From Atopostipes sp963558565 (GTDB lineage: Bacteria > Bacillota > Bacilli > Lactobacillales > Carnobacteriaceae_A), in the NCBI GenBank assembly GCA_963558565.1, contig CAUWGX010000001.1, positions 1 to 64,000 on the forward strand: DNA of 64,000 nt, given 5' to 3'. This document shows, piece by piece, positions 44,879 through 52,894 of this stretch. Position 1 is the stretch's first letter. The number at the start of each line of letters is the position of its first letter. Below the pieces are notes generated by a model. The model was not told the origin of the DNA, did not search any database, and worked only from the letters and a program-made list of their open reading frames with translations. A program made the translations under genes and the position numbers.

Positions 44879-45818
44879 AGTACATATAAATAAAGAGGCC
44901 GAAGAGAGTGTTTCTGAAATATTAATAAATTTAGGGTCAGCAGGGGTCAATATTGTCGACCGTGCTGATTTTGAAACGCTCCCTGAATATGGTTTTGATA
45001 CATTATGGGAATTAAATGAAGAGAAGTTTCCAAGCGAAGGAGTCATTGTGAGTGGTTATTTTGACCTTGATCAAATCACGTCAGATTTTGAAAAAACTCT
45101 CCATCAAAGACTGGAACAATTGAAAGAAATGACACTGGGTATCGAAGACTATACCGTTGAATCTCATGAGATCGCGGATTCAGATTGGAATGAAAACTGG
45201 AAAGAATTTTATCATTCCGTCGGGGTAACTCGTTATTTAACGATTGTCCCAGAGTGGGAAGATTACCCAAATAAACGACCAGATGAACAATTAATTGTTC
45301 TGGATCCAGGTTTAGCTTTTGGGACAGGGACTCATCCTACTACCCAACTCTGTATTCAAGCGTTAGAGACCGTCCTGCGGGGCGACGAAGTGATTTTAGA
45401 TGTCGGAACAGGCTCTGGTGTTTTGACTATTGCGAGTTCTTTATTAGGGGCTAAAGAAATTCATGCCTATGATTTAGATGAAATGGCTGTTCAAGCAGCT
45501 AAAAATAATATTGCTTTAAATCATTTAACAACAGAAATTACAGTAAAAGAGAATAATTTGCTGAAAGATGTTACAATTGAAGCGGATGTTGTTGTTGCAA
45601 ATATTTTAGCTGGAATTGTCATGGAACTTATTCCAGATGCAATGAAGGTTTTAAAACCTGGCGGATTTTTTATTTCTTCAGGGATTATTACCCAGCAACA
45701 AGAACAAGTGCTCGGCGCACTAGAGGCAGAAGGGTTCAAACTGGTACAAATTAACCAGATGAAAGATTGGATTGTCATCATTGCGCAGAAGCCAAAAGAG
45801 GCAGATAAATTAAATTAA
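44856..45818 (+). CDS. prmA: Ribosomal protein L11 methyltransferase
   Basis: SAM-dependent enzyme that trimethylates L11. 320 residues. An N-terminal substrate-recognition domain (WKEYKVHINKEAEESVSEIL; ESHEIADSDWNENWKEFYH) precedes the Rossmann domain: LDPGLAFGTGTHPTTQLC, VILDVGTGSGVLTIASSLLG and VVANILAGIVMELIP. Start ATG at 44856, inside the DUF3013 gene, after AAGGAGGAAC. Confidence 0.96.
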   Translation: MTVWKEYKVHINKEAEESVSEILINLGSAGVNIVDRADFETLPEYGFDTLWELNEEKFPSEGVIVSGYFDLDQITSDFEKTLHQRLEQLKEMTLGIEDYTVESHEIADSDWNENWKEFYHSVGVTRYLTIVPEWEDYPNKRPDEQLIVLDPGLAFGTGTHPTTQLCIQALETVLRGDEVILDVGTGSGVLTIASSLLGAKEIHAYDLDEMAVQAAKNNIALNHLTTEITVKENNLLKDVTIEADVVVANILAGIVMELIPDAMKVLKPGGFFISSGIITQQQEQVLGALEAEGFKLVQINQMKDWIVIIAQKPKEADKLN

Positions 45819-45840
45819 GAATTAAAAGGGGTTATTATTT

Positions 45841-46506
45841 ATGGAAAATATTGCACAATACATTGATCATACGATCCTCAATGCGGATGCAACAGACGCA
45901 GACGTGCAAAGAATATGTTTAGAAGCAAAAGAGTATCAGTTTAAAACGGTTTGTATCCAACCGTTTTGGGTGAATTATGCAAAAGACTTATTAGCAGGTA
46001 CAGATGTAGGAATTACAACTGTCATCGGTTTCCCTCTAGGCGCGAACACGACGGAAATTAAAGTTGCAGAAGCGGAATTAGCTGTAGCCCAAGGTGTTTC
46101 TGACGTGGACATGGTTATTAATATTGGTGCACTAAAAAGTGAAGACTACACAAGCGTTGCAAATGATATCCAAGCCGTTGTGGATGCAGTTGCGGGCAGA
46201 GCGATTGTAAAAGTCATTATTGAAACATCGTTACTTTCAAAAAACGAAAAAATTCGTGCTTCTGAAATCGCTAAGCAAGCAGGAGCGGATTTTGTTAAGA
46301 CATCGACAGGCTTTTCAACCGGTGGAGCGACCTTAGAAGATGTACGTCTTATGCGAGCGACTGTAGGCCCTGAAATGGGCGTAAAAGCTTCAGGCGGCGT
46401 GCGTTCTTATGAGGATGCAGTCGCGATGATTGAAGCAGGAGCGACGCGAATTGGTGCTTCTAGCGGCATTTCAATCGTCGAAGGTGCAGCGAAAGCAGAG
46501 GAATAA
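45841..46506 (+). CDS. deoC: Deoxyribose-phosphate aldolase
   Basis: Cleaves 2-deoxyribose 5-phosphate to glyceraldehyde 3-phosphate and acetaldehyde in deoxynucleoside breakdown. 221 residues, TIM barrel. The Schiff-base lysine lies in FVKTSTGFSTGGAT; other conserved points are YIDHTIL, VIGFPLG and VKVIIETSLL. It follows prmA by 22 bases, occupying the place where rsmE often sits in relatives, and no other deo genes are near. Confidence 0.95.
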   Translation: MENIAQYIDHTILNADATDADVQRICLEAKEYQFKTVCIQPFWVNYAKDLLAGTDVGITTVIGFPLGANTTEIKVAEAELAVAQGVSDVDMVINIGALKSEDYTSVANDIQAVVDAVAGRAIVKVIIETSLLSKNEKIRASEIAKQAGADFVKTSTGFSTGGATLEDVRLMRATVGPEMGVKASGGVRSYEDAVAMIEAGATRIGASSGISIVEGAAKAEE

Positions 46507-46516
46507 TCGCAATCGC

Positions 46517-46545
46517 TTGAAACAAACCCTTATAATCGTTATAAT
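46517..46545 (+). promoter_or_regulatory. Promoter of relA-dtd
   Basis: TTGAAA, 17 bp, TATAAT (46540-46545); a second TATAAT lies at 46531-46536. Transcription would begin near 46552, at the foot of the deoC terminator. Confidence 0.7.
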
Positions 46546-46555
46546 TAACAGAACA

Positions 46556-46585
46556 AACCAGCACTGTATAGTGCTGGTTTTTATC
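46556..46585 (+). terminator. Terminator after deoC, at the relA transcription start
   Basis: A perfect 10-bp stem (aaccagcact / agtgctggtt) with a 4-nt loop, then tttta. It ends deoC read-through but also forms the first 30 nt of any relA transcript from the promoter just upstream. Confidence 0.88.
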
Positions 46586-46633
46586 AATCATTAAATCAAT
46601 TATTAAATGGAAATAATAAAGAAGGTGTCCAAG

Positions 46634-48844
46634 ATGACAAAGAAAACAAATTATACGGCACAAGAAGTTATTGCTTTGTGTCTAACTTATATGAATAGTG
46701 AGCATGTTAAGTTCGTTAATAAAGCTTATCAGTATGCTGAACAAGCTCATAATGGACAAATGCGAAAATCAGGCGAAGAATATATTGTCCACCCGATTCA
46801 AGTGGCAGGTATTCTTGCTGAAATTAATATGGACCCTGTAACTGTGTCCGCAGGCTTTTTACATGATGTCGTCGAGGATACAGAACACACATACGAAGAT
46901 ATTAAAGAAGAATTTTCCGAAGAAGTAGCGGACTTAGTAGAAGGTGTTTCAAAACTTGGTAAATTTAGATTTACTTCAAAACGAGAACACCAAGCAGAAA
47001 ACCATCGTAAAATGTTGCTGGCGATGGCCCAAGATGTCCGGGTTATTTTAGTAAAACTAGCAGATCGATTACACAATATGCGTACATTGAAATTTCATAA
47101 ACCAGCTAAGCAACGAGATATCGCGACAGAAACCCTTGAAATTTACGCACCGTTAGCAGATCGATTAGGGATGAGTCGTATTAAGTGGGAGTTGGAAGAT
47201 TTATCTTTGCGCTATACCAATCCCCAACAATTTTACCGTATTGTTCACTTAATGGATTCTCGTCGTGAGGATCGAGAGCAATATATTGAAGATTCTATCG
47301 GGGCGATTAATACAGCGATTGATGAATTAGATATTGAAGCAGAAATTACAGGACGGCCTAAACATATCTATTCGATTTATCGAAAGATGAAAACACAAAA
47401 AAAGAAATTTGAAGAAATTTACGATTTATTGGCGATTCGAGTCTTAGTTGATTCAATTAAAGATTGTTATGCGGTTTTGGGAGCCATCCATACACAATGG
47501 AAACCAATGCCTGGACGTTTTAAAGACTATATCGCTATGCCTAAGGCAAACATGTACCAATCACTGCATACGACTGTTTTAGGTCCGAATGCCACTCCTT
47601 TAGAAGTACAAATTCGAACCCACCAAATGCATGAAATTGCTGAATACGGGGTGGCTGCACACTGGGCTTATAAAGAAGGAGTCACAACAAAGGTCCAAAG
47701 TGACGAGTTAGGAGATCAACTATCCTGGTTTAGAGACATTATTGAACTCCAAAGTGAATCCGACGATGCATATGAATTTATGGATTCGATTAAACAAGAT
47801 ATATTTACAGATAATGTCTATGTCTTCACACCAGGTGGAGATGTGATGGAATTACCAGATGGCGCAAGTACTCTTGACTTTGCTTATCATGTCCACTCCG
47901 AAGTCGGTGACCGTTCAACGGGCGCTAAAGTCAATGGAAAAATAGTTCCTTTAAACTATAAATTGAAAACAGGGGATATTGTAGAAATTATTACATCCTC
48001 TTCATCAGCAGGACCTAGTCGAGATTGGTTGAATTTTGTCAACACGTCAAAAGCGCGCAATAAAATTCGACGTTATTTCAAAGTGCAAGAATTAGATGAA
48101 GCGGTCGAAGACGGGAAAAAAATCGTGGCCGAGCTTATTCGCGAGCAAGGTTTTGAGCCTAGCGATTATATGACCGAAGAAATCATGGATGAACATGCGA
48201 ACGAGTATAACTATAAAGATAGTGAAAGTTTATATGCGGCTATTGGTTTCAATGAAGTCAGACCGATGACCGTTGTTAATAAACTAACGGAAGCTGCGCG
48301 GAGAAAACGCGCTAAAGAAGAAGATTCGTTATCGAATACCATCGCCCGAACAGCTGAAAAGCAACCGGAAAAAGAAAAAGTTACGATTCATCATGAAGAT
48401 GGTGTGGTCGTGGAAGACGCTGAGAACTTGTTATTACGCTTAAGTAAATGTTGTAACCCCGTTCCTGGTGATGATATTGTCGGTTATATCACGCGTGGAC
48501 GAGGAATATCTGTCCATCGTCGTGATTGTCCAAACGTGGCGAAAGAAGACGATTTACAAAATCGTTTAATTGAAGTCGAATGGGAAAATAAAAATACAGA
48601 TAAAATTTATGATACAGATCTTGAAGTCTATGGCTTTGACCGTTCGGGTCTATTAAATGATATTCTAGAAGTGGTAAATGGTCTAACGAACCGCTTAAGC
48701 AATGTGAATGGTCGTGTAGATAATGATCAGATGGCGACTATTCGCCTCTCAATCGGGATTCGAAACACTGCAGAATTGGATGATATCATTGATAAAGTGA
48801 GCCAAGTTCCGGATGTGTATTCAATTAAACGCATTATTATATAA
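46634..48844 (+). CDS. relA: Bifunctional (p)ppGpp synthetase/hydrolase Rel
   Basis: Long RSH protein controlling the stringent response, 736 residues. The hydrolase domain has an intact HD pair and HDVVEDT (~77-83), so hydrolysis is expected. The synthetase domain has GRPKHIYSIYRKM and RFKDYIAMPKANMYQSLHTT (~295-314). TGS follows (~392-452; YVFTPGGDVMELPDGASTLD). The zinc-finger-like region CCNPVPGDDIVGYITRGRG lies at ~606, then the C-terminal ACT/RRM domain. Start ATG at 46634 follows AAGGTGTCC; an ATG nine codons earlier has none. Confidence 0.97.
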   Translation: MTKKTNYTAQEVIALCLTYMNSEHVKFVNKAYQYAEQAHNGQMRKSGEEYIVHPIQVAGILAEINMDPVTVSAGFLHDVVEDTEHTYEDIKEEFSEEVADLVEGVSKLGKFRFTSKREHQAENHRKMLLAMAQDVRVILVKLADRLHNMRTLKFHKPAKQRDIATETLEIYAPLADRLGMSRIKWELEDLSLRYTNPQQFYRIVHLMDSRREDREQYIEDSIGAINTAIDELDIEAEITGRPKHIYSIYRKMKTQKKKFEEIYDLLAIRVLVDSIKDCYAVLGAIHTQWKPMPGRFKDYIAMPKANMYQSLHTTVLGPNATPLEVQIRTHQMHEIAEYGVAAHWAYKEGVTTKVQSDELGDQLSWFRDIIELQSESDDAYEFMDSIKQDIFTDNVYVFTPGGDVMELPDGASTLDFAYHVHSEVGDRSTGAKVNGKIVPLNYKLKTGDIVEIITSSSSAGPSRDWLNFVNTSKARNKIRRYFKVQELDEAVEDGKKIVAELIREQGFEPSDYMTEEIMDEHANEYNYKDSESLYAAIGFNEVRPMTVVNKLTEAARRKRAKEEDSLSNTIARTAEKQPEKEKVTIHHEDGVVVEDAENLLLRLSKCCNPVPGDDIVGYITRGRGISVHRRDCPNVAKEDDLQNRLIEVEWENKNTDKIYDTDLEVYGFDRSGLLNDILEVVNGLTNRLSNVNGRVDNDQMATIRLSIGIRNTAELDDIIDKVSQVPDVYSIKRIII

Positions 48845-48881
48845 GAAAAAAGATCAATGAACGAAGGAAGTGGAAATAAAA

Positions 48882-49328
48882 GTGAGAGTTGTAATACAAC
48901 GTGTGTCACAAGCCAGTGTGTTGGCGGACGGGGAAGAGAATGGGAAAATTAATCAAGGATTTGTTCTGCTCGTTGGAGTAGAGGAAGCAGACACGGATGA
49001 AGATGTTGCCTATCTAACAAGGAAAATAGCCAATCTTCGAATCTTTGAAGATGATGAAGGTAAAATGAATTTATCACTTCGAGATGTTCAAGGAGAAATT
49101 TTGTCCATCTCTCAATTTACCCTCCATGCAAACACGAAAAAAGGAAATCGTCCCAGCTTCATCGAAGCAGCTAAACCAGAAAAAGCGGATGAGCTGTATG
49201 ATCAGTTGAATGACAACTTACGTCAAGAAGGTTTTACTGTTGAAACAGGTGTATTTGGCGCAGATATGGATGTTTCCTTAGTGAACGATGGTCCAGTAAC
49301 CATCTTAATTGATTCAAAAAATAAATAA
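48882..49328 (+). CDS. dtd: D-aminoacyl-tRNA deacylase
   Basis: Removes D-amino acids (and glycine mischarged on tRNA-Ala) from tRNA. 148 residues from GTG at 48882, giving the typical start RVVIQRVSQASV. Active-site motifs SISQFTLHANTKKGNRPSF and NDGPVTI are intact. A GTG four codons earlier overlaps the ribosome site GAAGGAAG. Downstream of relA, as is usual in Firmicutes. Confidence 0.95.
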   Translation: MRVVIQRVSQASVLADGEENGKINQGFVLLVGVEEADTDEDVAYLTRKIANLRIFEDDEGKMNLSLRDVQGEILSISQFTLHANTKKGNRPSFIEAAKPEKADELYDQLNDNLRQEGFTVETGVFGADMDVSLVNDGPVTILIDSKNK

Positions 49329-49332
49329 ATTA

Positions 49333-49391
49333 AAAAACTCAGTGAGCTGGAAGTTTTGTATGAAAGACGTTCCAGACTTACTGAGTTTTTG
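49333..49391 (+). terminator. Terminator after relA-dtd
   Basis: AAAAACTCAGT / ACTGAGTTTTT with inner CTGGAA / TTCCAG pairing, then tttttg. Confidence 0.9.
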
Positions 49392-49604
49392 TTTGGCTTT
49401 TTATTAACTTTATGGGTAGTAAATAGTCGTAAAATTATAAGCTAAAATATTTTTTACTGTCGCCTCATCTGTTTTTGAAAAAAGCTAAAAATCGCTCTGA
49501 TCGGCAAGCTACAAATCTTATAGCAATTTTATTTTTATGAAAGTTTTCGCTTCATACATTTTTAGTCTCTTCAAAAAGTTCCTTGTTTCATTTGATATAA
49601 ATAT
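49392..49604. other. Gap between two terminators, no gene seen
   Basis: About 213 A/T-rich bases between the dtd terminator and the amidase terminator. I see no open frame with a ribosome site, no tRNA and no repeat here. Confidence 0.7.
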
Positions 49605-49660
49605 AAAAAAGCTCAGCGAGTAAAGAATTCTGCATAGAATCCTTTCACTTGCTGAGCTTA
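49605..49660 (-). terminator. Terminator of the amidase gene
   Basis: Read leftward: AAGCTCAGCAAGT pairs with ACTCGCTGAGCTT (one G-T) with inner GAAAG/CTTT pairing, then ttttttata. Confidence 0.88.
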
Positions 49661-49683
49661 TTGTATTAATTAGTGTCTCTTAT

Positions 49684-51060
49684 TTATTGTCCATAGTAAT
49701 CACGTAAAGCTTGATAAATTACCTCTACAACCGTGGATTGATAGGCTTCCGTATCAATATATTGAAGGTCCGTCTGACTATTCATATAGCCTAACTCAAG
49801 TAAGATAGCAGGCTGACGGTTTGTACGTAAAACGTAGTAATCACCTAAACGAACGCCATTATTATCTAATGGTCCACTTTGACTGAGGTAACGATTGACT
49901 GTGTTTGCTAAGTCAAGATCATCTTCAGAATAATAATAAGTTGTGGTTCCGTTCATTGTGTTTGCTACTTCCACCGCATCATAATGTAAACTAATAAATA
50001 AATCTGCCTGATGCGCATGAGAAGTTTGGACACGTTGATCTAATGAAATAAAATCATCCGTCGATCGAGTAAGAATAACATTACTCCCAGCATCTTGTAG
50101 ACGATTGCGAAGTAACAAGGCCGTACTTAGCGCTATATCTTTTTCTTGAATCGCTTCATTGCTTGAAATGGCGCCTGAATCATGCCCGCCATGACCCGCA
50201 TCCACAACAATGGTAGCTTCTGCTAAGTTTGTAACGGTTCGAGCATATTGGGCTTGCGAAGACTCTGTTTCGACCGCATCCGTTTCTTCAACATCTTCTC
50301 TTGTACCAATACTCGCCACAGTACCAGAAACATAACCCGTTTGATTTTCATTTACTCGAATATGGTACCAATCACCGGCACTTTCAATATATTCGAATTG
50401 TTCACCAGGATCTGCTCGATGGATCACTTCACCTGACATGGAAGGTTCGCTGCGGATATTGGTTGAAGGAGCCTCTCCAATCACAACCACTGAAGAATCA
50501 GAAACAGCTTCAGATGTTGTTTGCACATCTTCTGCGGGAGCAGCATCAATAATTTCAATATAATCACCATGAATCCAAGCAACACGTCCCATGTAGAGGA
50601 CTTGATACCATTGACCTTCTTGGTAAAGGACTTGTAATTCGGTATCGCGATAAACTGTGCCTAAAATTTCAGAATCTGTATTTGAAAACTGACGAATATT
50701 AACGGCTTCGCCGGTTACCCGTGCAAACTGTTGGTCTCCTTGGATGACATCATTGGAATCAACTAACCAACTAGCTACCCAACCTACTTGATCATCGCCT
50801 AGGCGAACTTTATACCACTTATTTTCTTCACCTAGAAGAAAGAGACGGTCATCTTCTTCCACTTGGGTCATCACATCGTGGGAAAGGCCAGGACCGTACC
50901 GTACGTTTAATATATCCGTTTCAACAACAACTGTATTTTCGTTGGCTAAGGCAACCATTGCACCAAAAGTTAAACTAATTAAGACAATAAAAAAAGTAAT
51001 AAAAACACTCTTTTTAGGTAATTTATTTTTTAATTTATCTGATAAAGAATCCGAGGACAT
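49684..51060 (-). CDS. N-acetylmuramoyl-L-alanine amidase with SH3b repeats
   Basis: Cell-wall hydrolase, 458 residues. A basic cytoplasmic start and one membrane anchor or uncleaved signal (about 18-38, VFITFFIVLISLTFGAMVAL) precede three SH3b modules. These run about 40-110, 112-180 and 195-265, with the pattern LNVRYGPGL, VNIRQFSNT, TNIRSEPSM. The zinc amidase_3 domain follows (about 285-458): VVDAGHGGHDSGA, Glu of NEAIQEKD, SLHYDA, and catalytic Glu in LLELGYMNS. All metal and catalytic residues look present. Start follows AAAGGAGGCT. Own promoter and terminator. Confidence 0.95.
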   Translation of the reverse strand: MSSDSLSDKLKNKLPKKSVFITFFIVLISLTFGAMVALANENTVVVETDILNVRYGPGLSHDVMTQVEEDDRLFLLGEENKWYKVRLGDDQVGWVASWLVDSNDVIQGDQQFARVTGEAVNIRQFSNTDSEILGTVYRDTELQVLYQEGQWYQVLYMGRVAWIHGDYIEIIDAAPAEDVQTTSEAVSDSSVVVIGEAPSTNIRSEPSMSGEVIHRADPGEQFEYIESAGDWYHIRVNENQTGYVSGTVASIGTREDVEETDAVETESSQAQYARTVTNLAEATIVVDAGHGGHDSGAISSNEAIQEKDIALSTALLLRNRLQDAGSNVILTRSTDDFISLDQRVQTSHAHQADLFISLHYDAVEVANTMNGTTTYYYSEDDLDLANTVNRYLSQSGPLDNNGVRLGDYYVLRTNRQPAILLELGYMNSQTDLQYIDTEAYQSTVVEVIYQALRDYYGQ

Positions 51061-51108
51061 TATGCAGCCTCCTTTTCTAGTTGAAAACGGTACTATTATA
51101 TAAGTAAT

Positions 51109-51137
51109 ATTATAGCAAGCTTTGATTAGTTTGTTAA
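51109..51137 (-). promoter_or_regulatory. Promoter of the amidase gene
   Basis: Read leftward: TTAACA, 17 bp, TATAAT with TGC before it (extended -10). Confidence 0.8.
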
Positions 51138-51225
51138 TGCAACTGACGCAATTAAGTCCCGTCGTGCGAAATTCCCTTTGACATTTCACTAAGAATTTAG
51201 TAAAGTTGAGTTAATAAAATAAGCT

Positions 51226-51547
51226 TCCAGTGATAGAAAAAGTATATTTACAAAACTCTTATTACAGGAAAGACTTCATTGTTGAGAGAAGTCATAAGTT
51301 GTAAATGGAAAGACATTCTTGAGGATTGGCAGTAAAAAGCTGTCACGTTAAAGGCGTTAACGAAGAGGGAATATTTTGTAGTGATTCCATAAGTTTCATT
51401 ACATTAGAAAAACCAATGATGGTGATTTCATGTTCGTCATGGAATGGCCAGAAGAAAGTTTTTCATCATTCCAAATCAAGGTGGTACCATGTGCTTGGAC
51501 TATAATAAATGAACGCGTCCTTATTCGAAAGAATAGGGGCATTTTTT
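51226..51547 (+). promoter_or_regulatory. T-box riboswitch of hisS-aspS, Asp-type specifier
   Basis: Stem I base CCAGT (51227-51231) / ATTGG (51325-51329) and a kink-turn-like GAT/TGAG. The loop-E bases are AGTA (51241) opposite GAA, with an upper helix ATTTACAA / TTGTAAAT. The apical GACTTC / GAAGTC loop contains GTTG. The T-box AAGGTGGTACC is at 51478-51488 (TGGT 51482-51485); its AAGG can pair with CCTT 51519-51522. The terminator GTCCTTATTC-gaaa-GAATAGGGGC (51517-51540) precedes tttttt. The specifier is best read as GAC (Asp, 51312-51314) followed by A. Uncharged tRNA-Asp should favour read-through. Confidence 0.9.
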
Positions 51548-51583
51548 AATGCTTATAATAGAAAATCGAGGGGAAGGAAAATA

Positions 51584-52891
51584 ATGAAATATCAAAAAAT
51601 TAGAGGAACTGCTGATTTTTTACCAGACGAAACGAATAAATGGCAGTATGTCGAAAATAAAATTAAAGACTTATTGAAACAGTATTACTATCAAGAAATA
51701 CGTCTACCTATTTTTGAACAATTTGAACTATTTGCTCGAGGTGTAGGTGAAACAAGTGATATTGTCTCAAAAGAGATGTATGAATTTTATGATAAAGGAG
51801 ACCGCCATTTAGCATTACGGCCTGAGGGAACCGCGGGAGTAGTGCGCGCTTATGTTGAAAATAAAATATATGGGCCTGAATACCATAAACCAGTGAAATA
51901 TTATTATGAAGGCCCAATGTTTCGTTTTGAACGACCGCAAAGTGGTCGTATGCGTCAATTCCACCAGATTGGAGTGGAAGTTTATGGTAGTAAAAATCCA
52001 GCTGTTGATGTTGAAACGATGACTTTAGCGATGGAAATATTTAAAGGATTTGGGATTCGAAATTTATCTTTAGTCATTAATTCTTTAGGTAACACCGAAT
52101 CTCGATTAGCATATCGCGAAGCATTAATTGAATTTTTAACACCGCATATAGATGAACTGAGTGAAGATTCACAGGAACGTTTACACAAAAATCCTTTGCG
52201 CGTATTAGATAGTAAAGACAAAAAAGATCAAGAAATTGTAAAAGATGCACCGTCTGTTTTAGATTATTTAGACGAAGAATCCAAGGCACATTTTGAAGCT
52301 GTAAAAGAAATGCTTGAATTGCTTGAGATTCCTTATGAGATCGATACAAATATGGTGCGCGGTTTAGACTATTATAATGATACCATTTTTGAAGTGATCA
52401 CAAATGATCCGAACTTTGGCGCGAACACAACAATTTGTGCAGGCGGTCGCTATGATCAGTTAGTCGAAGAAGTAGGCGGACCAACGACACCAGGTTTTGG
52501 TTTTGCAATCGGCTTAGAAAGACTAATTATGCTATTAGAAGCTGCAGATTTTGATTTTCCAAAGCTTACGCAACTAGATGCTTTTGTTGTCACTATTGGT
52601 GATGAAGTGAACAGTGAAGCTTTGAAGTTAGTCATGGCTTTAAGAAAACAGGGCTTAACAGCTGAGCGTGAATTTGTGGGGCGTAAACCAGGAAGTCAAT
52701 TCAAAACAGCGGATCGGTTAAATGCTAAAACAGTCTTTACGTTAGGTAGTCAAGAATTAGAAGATCGGAAAATAAATATGAAACTATTAGAAACTGGAAA
52801 AGAAGTTTCACTAGATTTTGATACGATCTATGGGGACGATTTTAGAAAAATTTACGAAGAAACTTTACAAAAATTAGCAAGCGAGGAATAA
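51584..52891 (+). CDS. hisS: Histidyl-tRNA synthetase
   Basis: Class II synthetase for tRNA-His, 435 residues. KIRGTADFLPDE start, motif 2 region LRPEGTAGVVRAYVENK, FERPQSGRMRQFHQIGVE, the His-specific VRGLDYYNDTIFEV and GGRYDQLV, and motif 3 GFGFAIGLERLIML. A C-terminal anticodon-binding domain follows. ATG at 51584 after AGGGGAAGGA; an ATG 25 codons earlier lies in the T-box terminator and is not used. Coupled to aspS (gap of 3 bases). Confidence 0.97.
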   Translation: MKYQKIRGTADFLPDETNKWQYVENKIKDLLKQYYYQEIRLPIFEQFELFARGVGETSDIVSKEMYEFYDKGDRHLALRPEGTAGVVRAYVENKIYGPEYHKPVKYYYEGPMFRFERPQSGRMRQFHQIGVEVYGSKNPAVDVETMTLAMEIFKGFGIRNLSLVINSLGNTESRLAYREALIEFLTPHIDELSEDSQERLHKNPLRVLDSKDKKDQEIVKDAPSVLDYLDEESKAHFEAVKEMLELLEIPYEIDTNMVRGLDYYNDTIFEVITNDPNFGANTTICAGGRYDQLVEEVGGPTTPGFGFAIGLERLIMLLEAADFDFPKLTQLDAFVVTIGDEVNSEALKLVMALRKQGLTAEREFVGRKPGSQFKTADRLNAKTVFTLGSQELEDRKINMKLLETGKEVSLDFDTIYGDDFRKIYEETLQKLASEE

Positions 52892-52894
52892 AAA

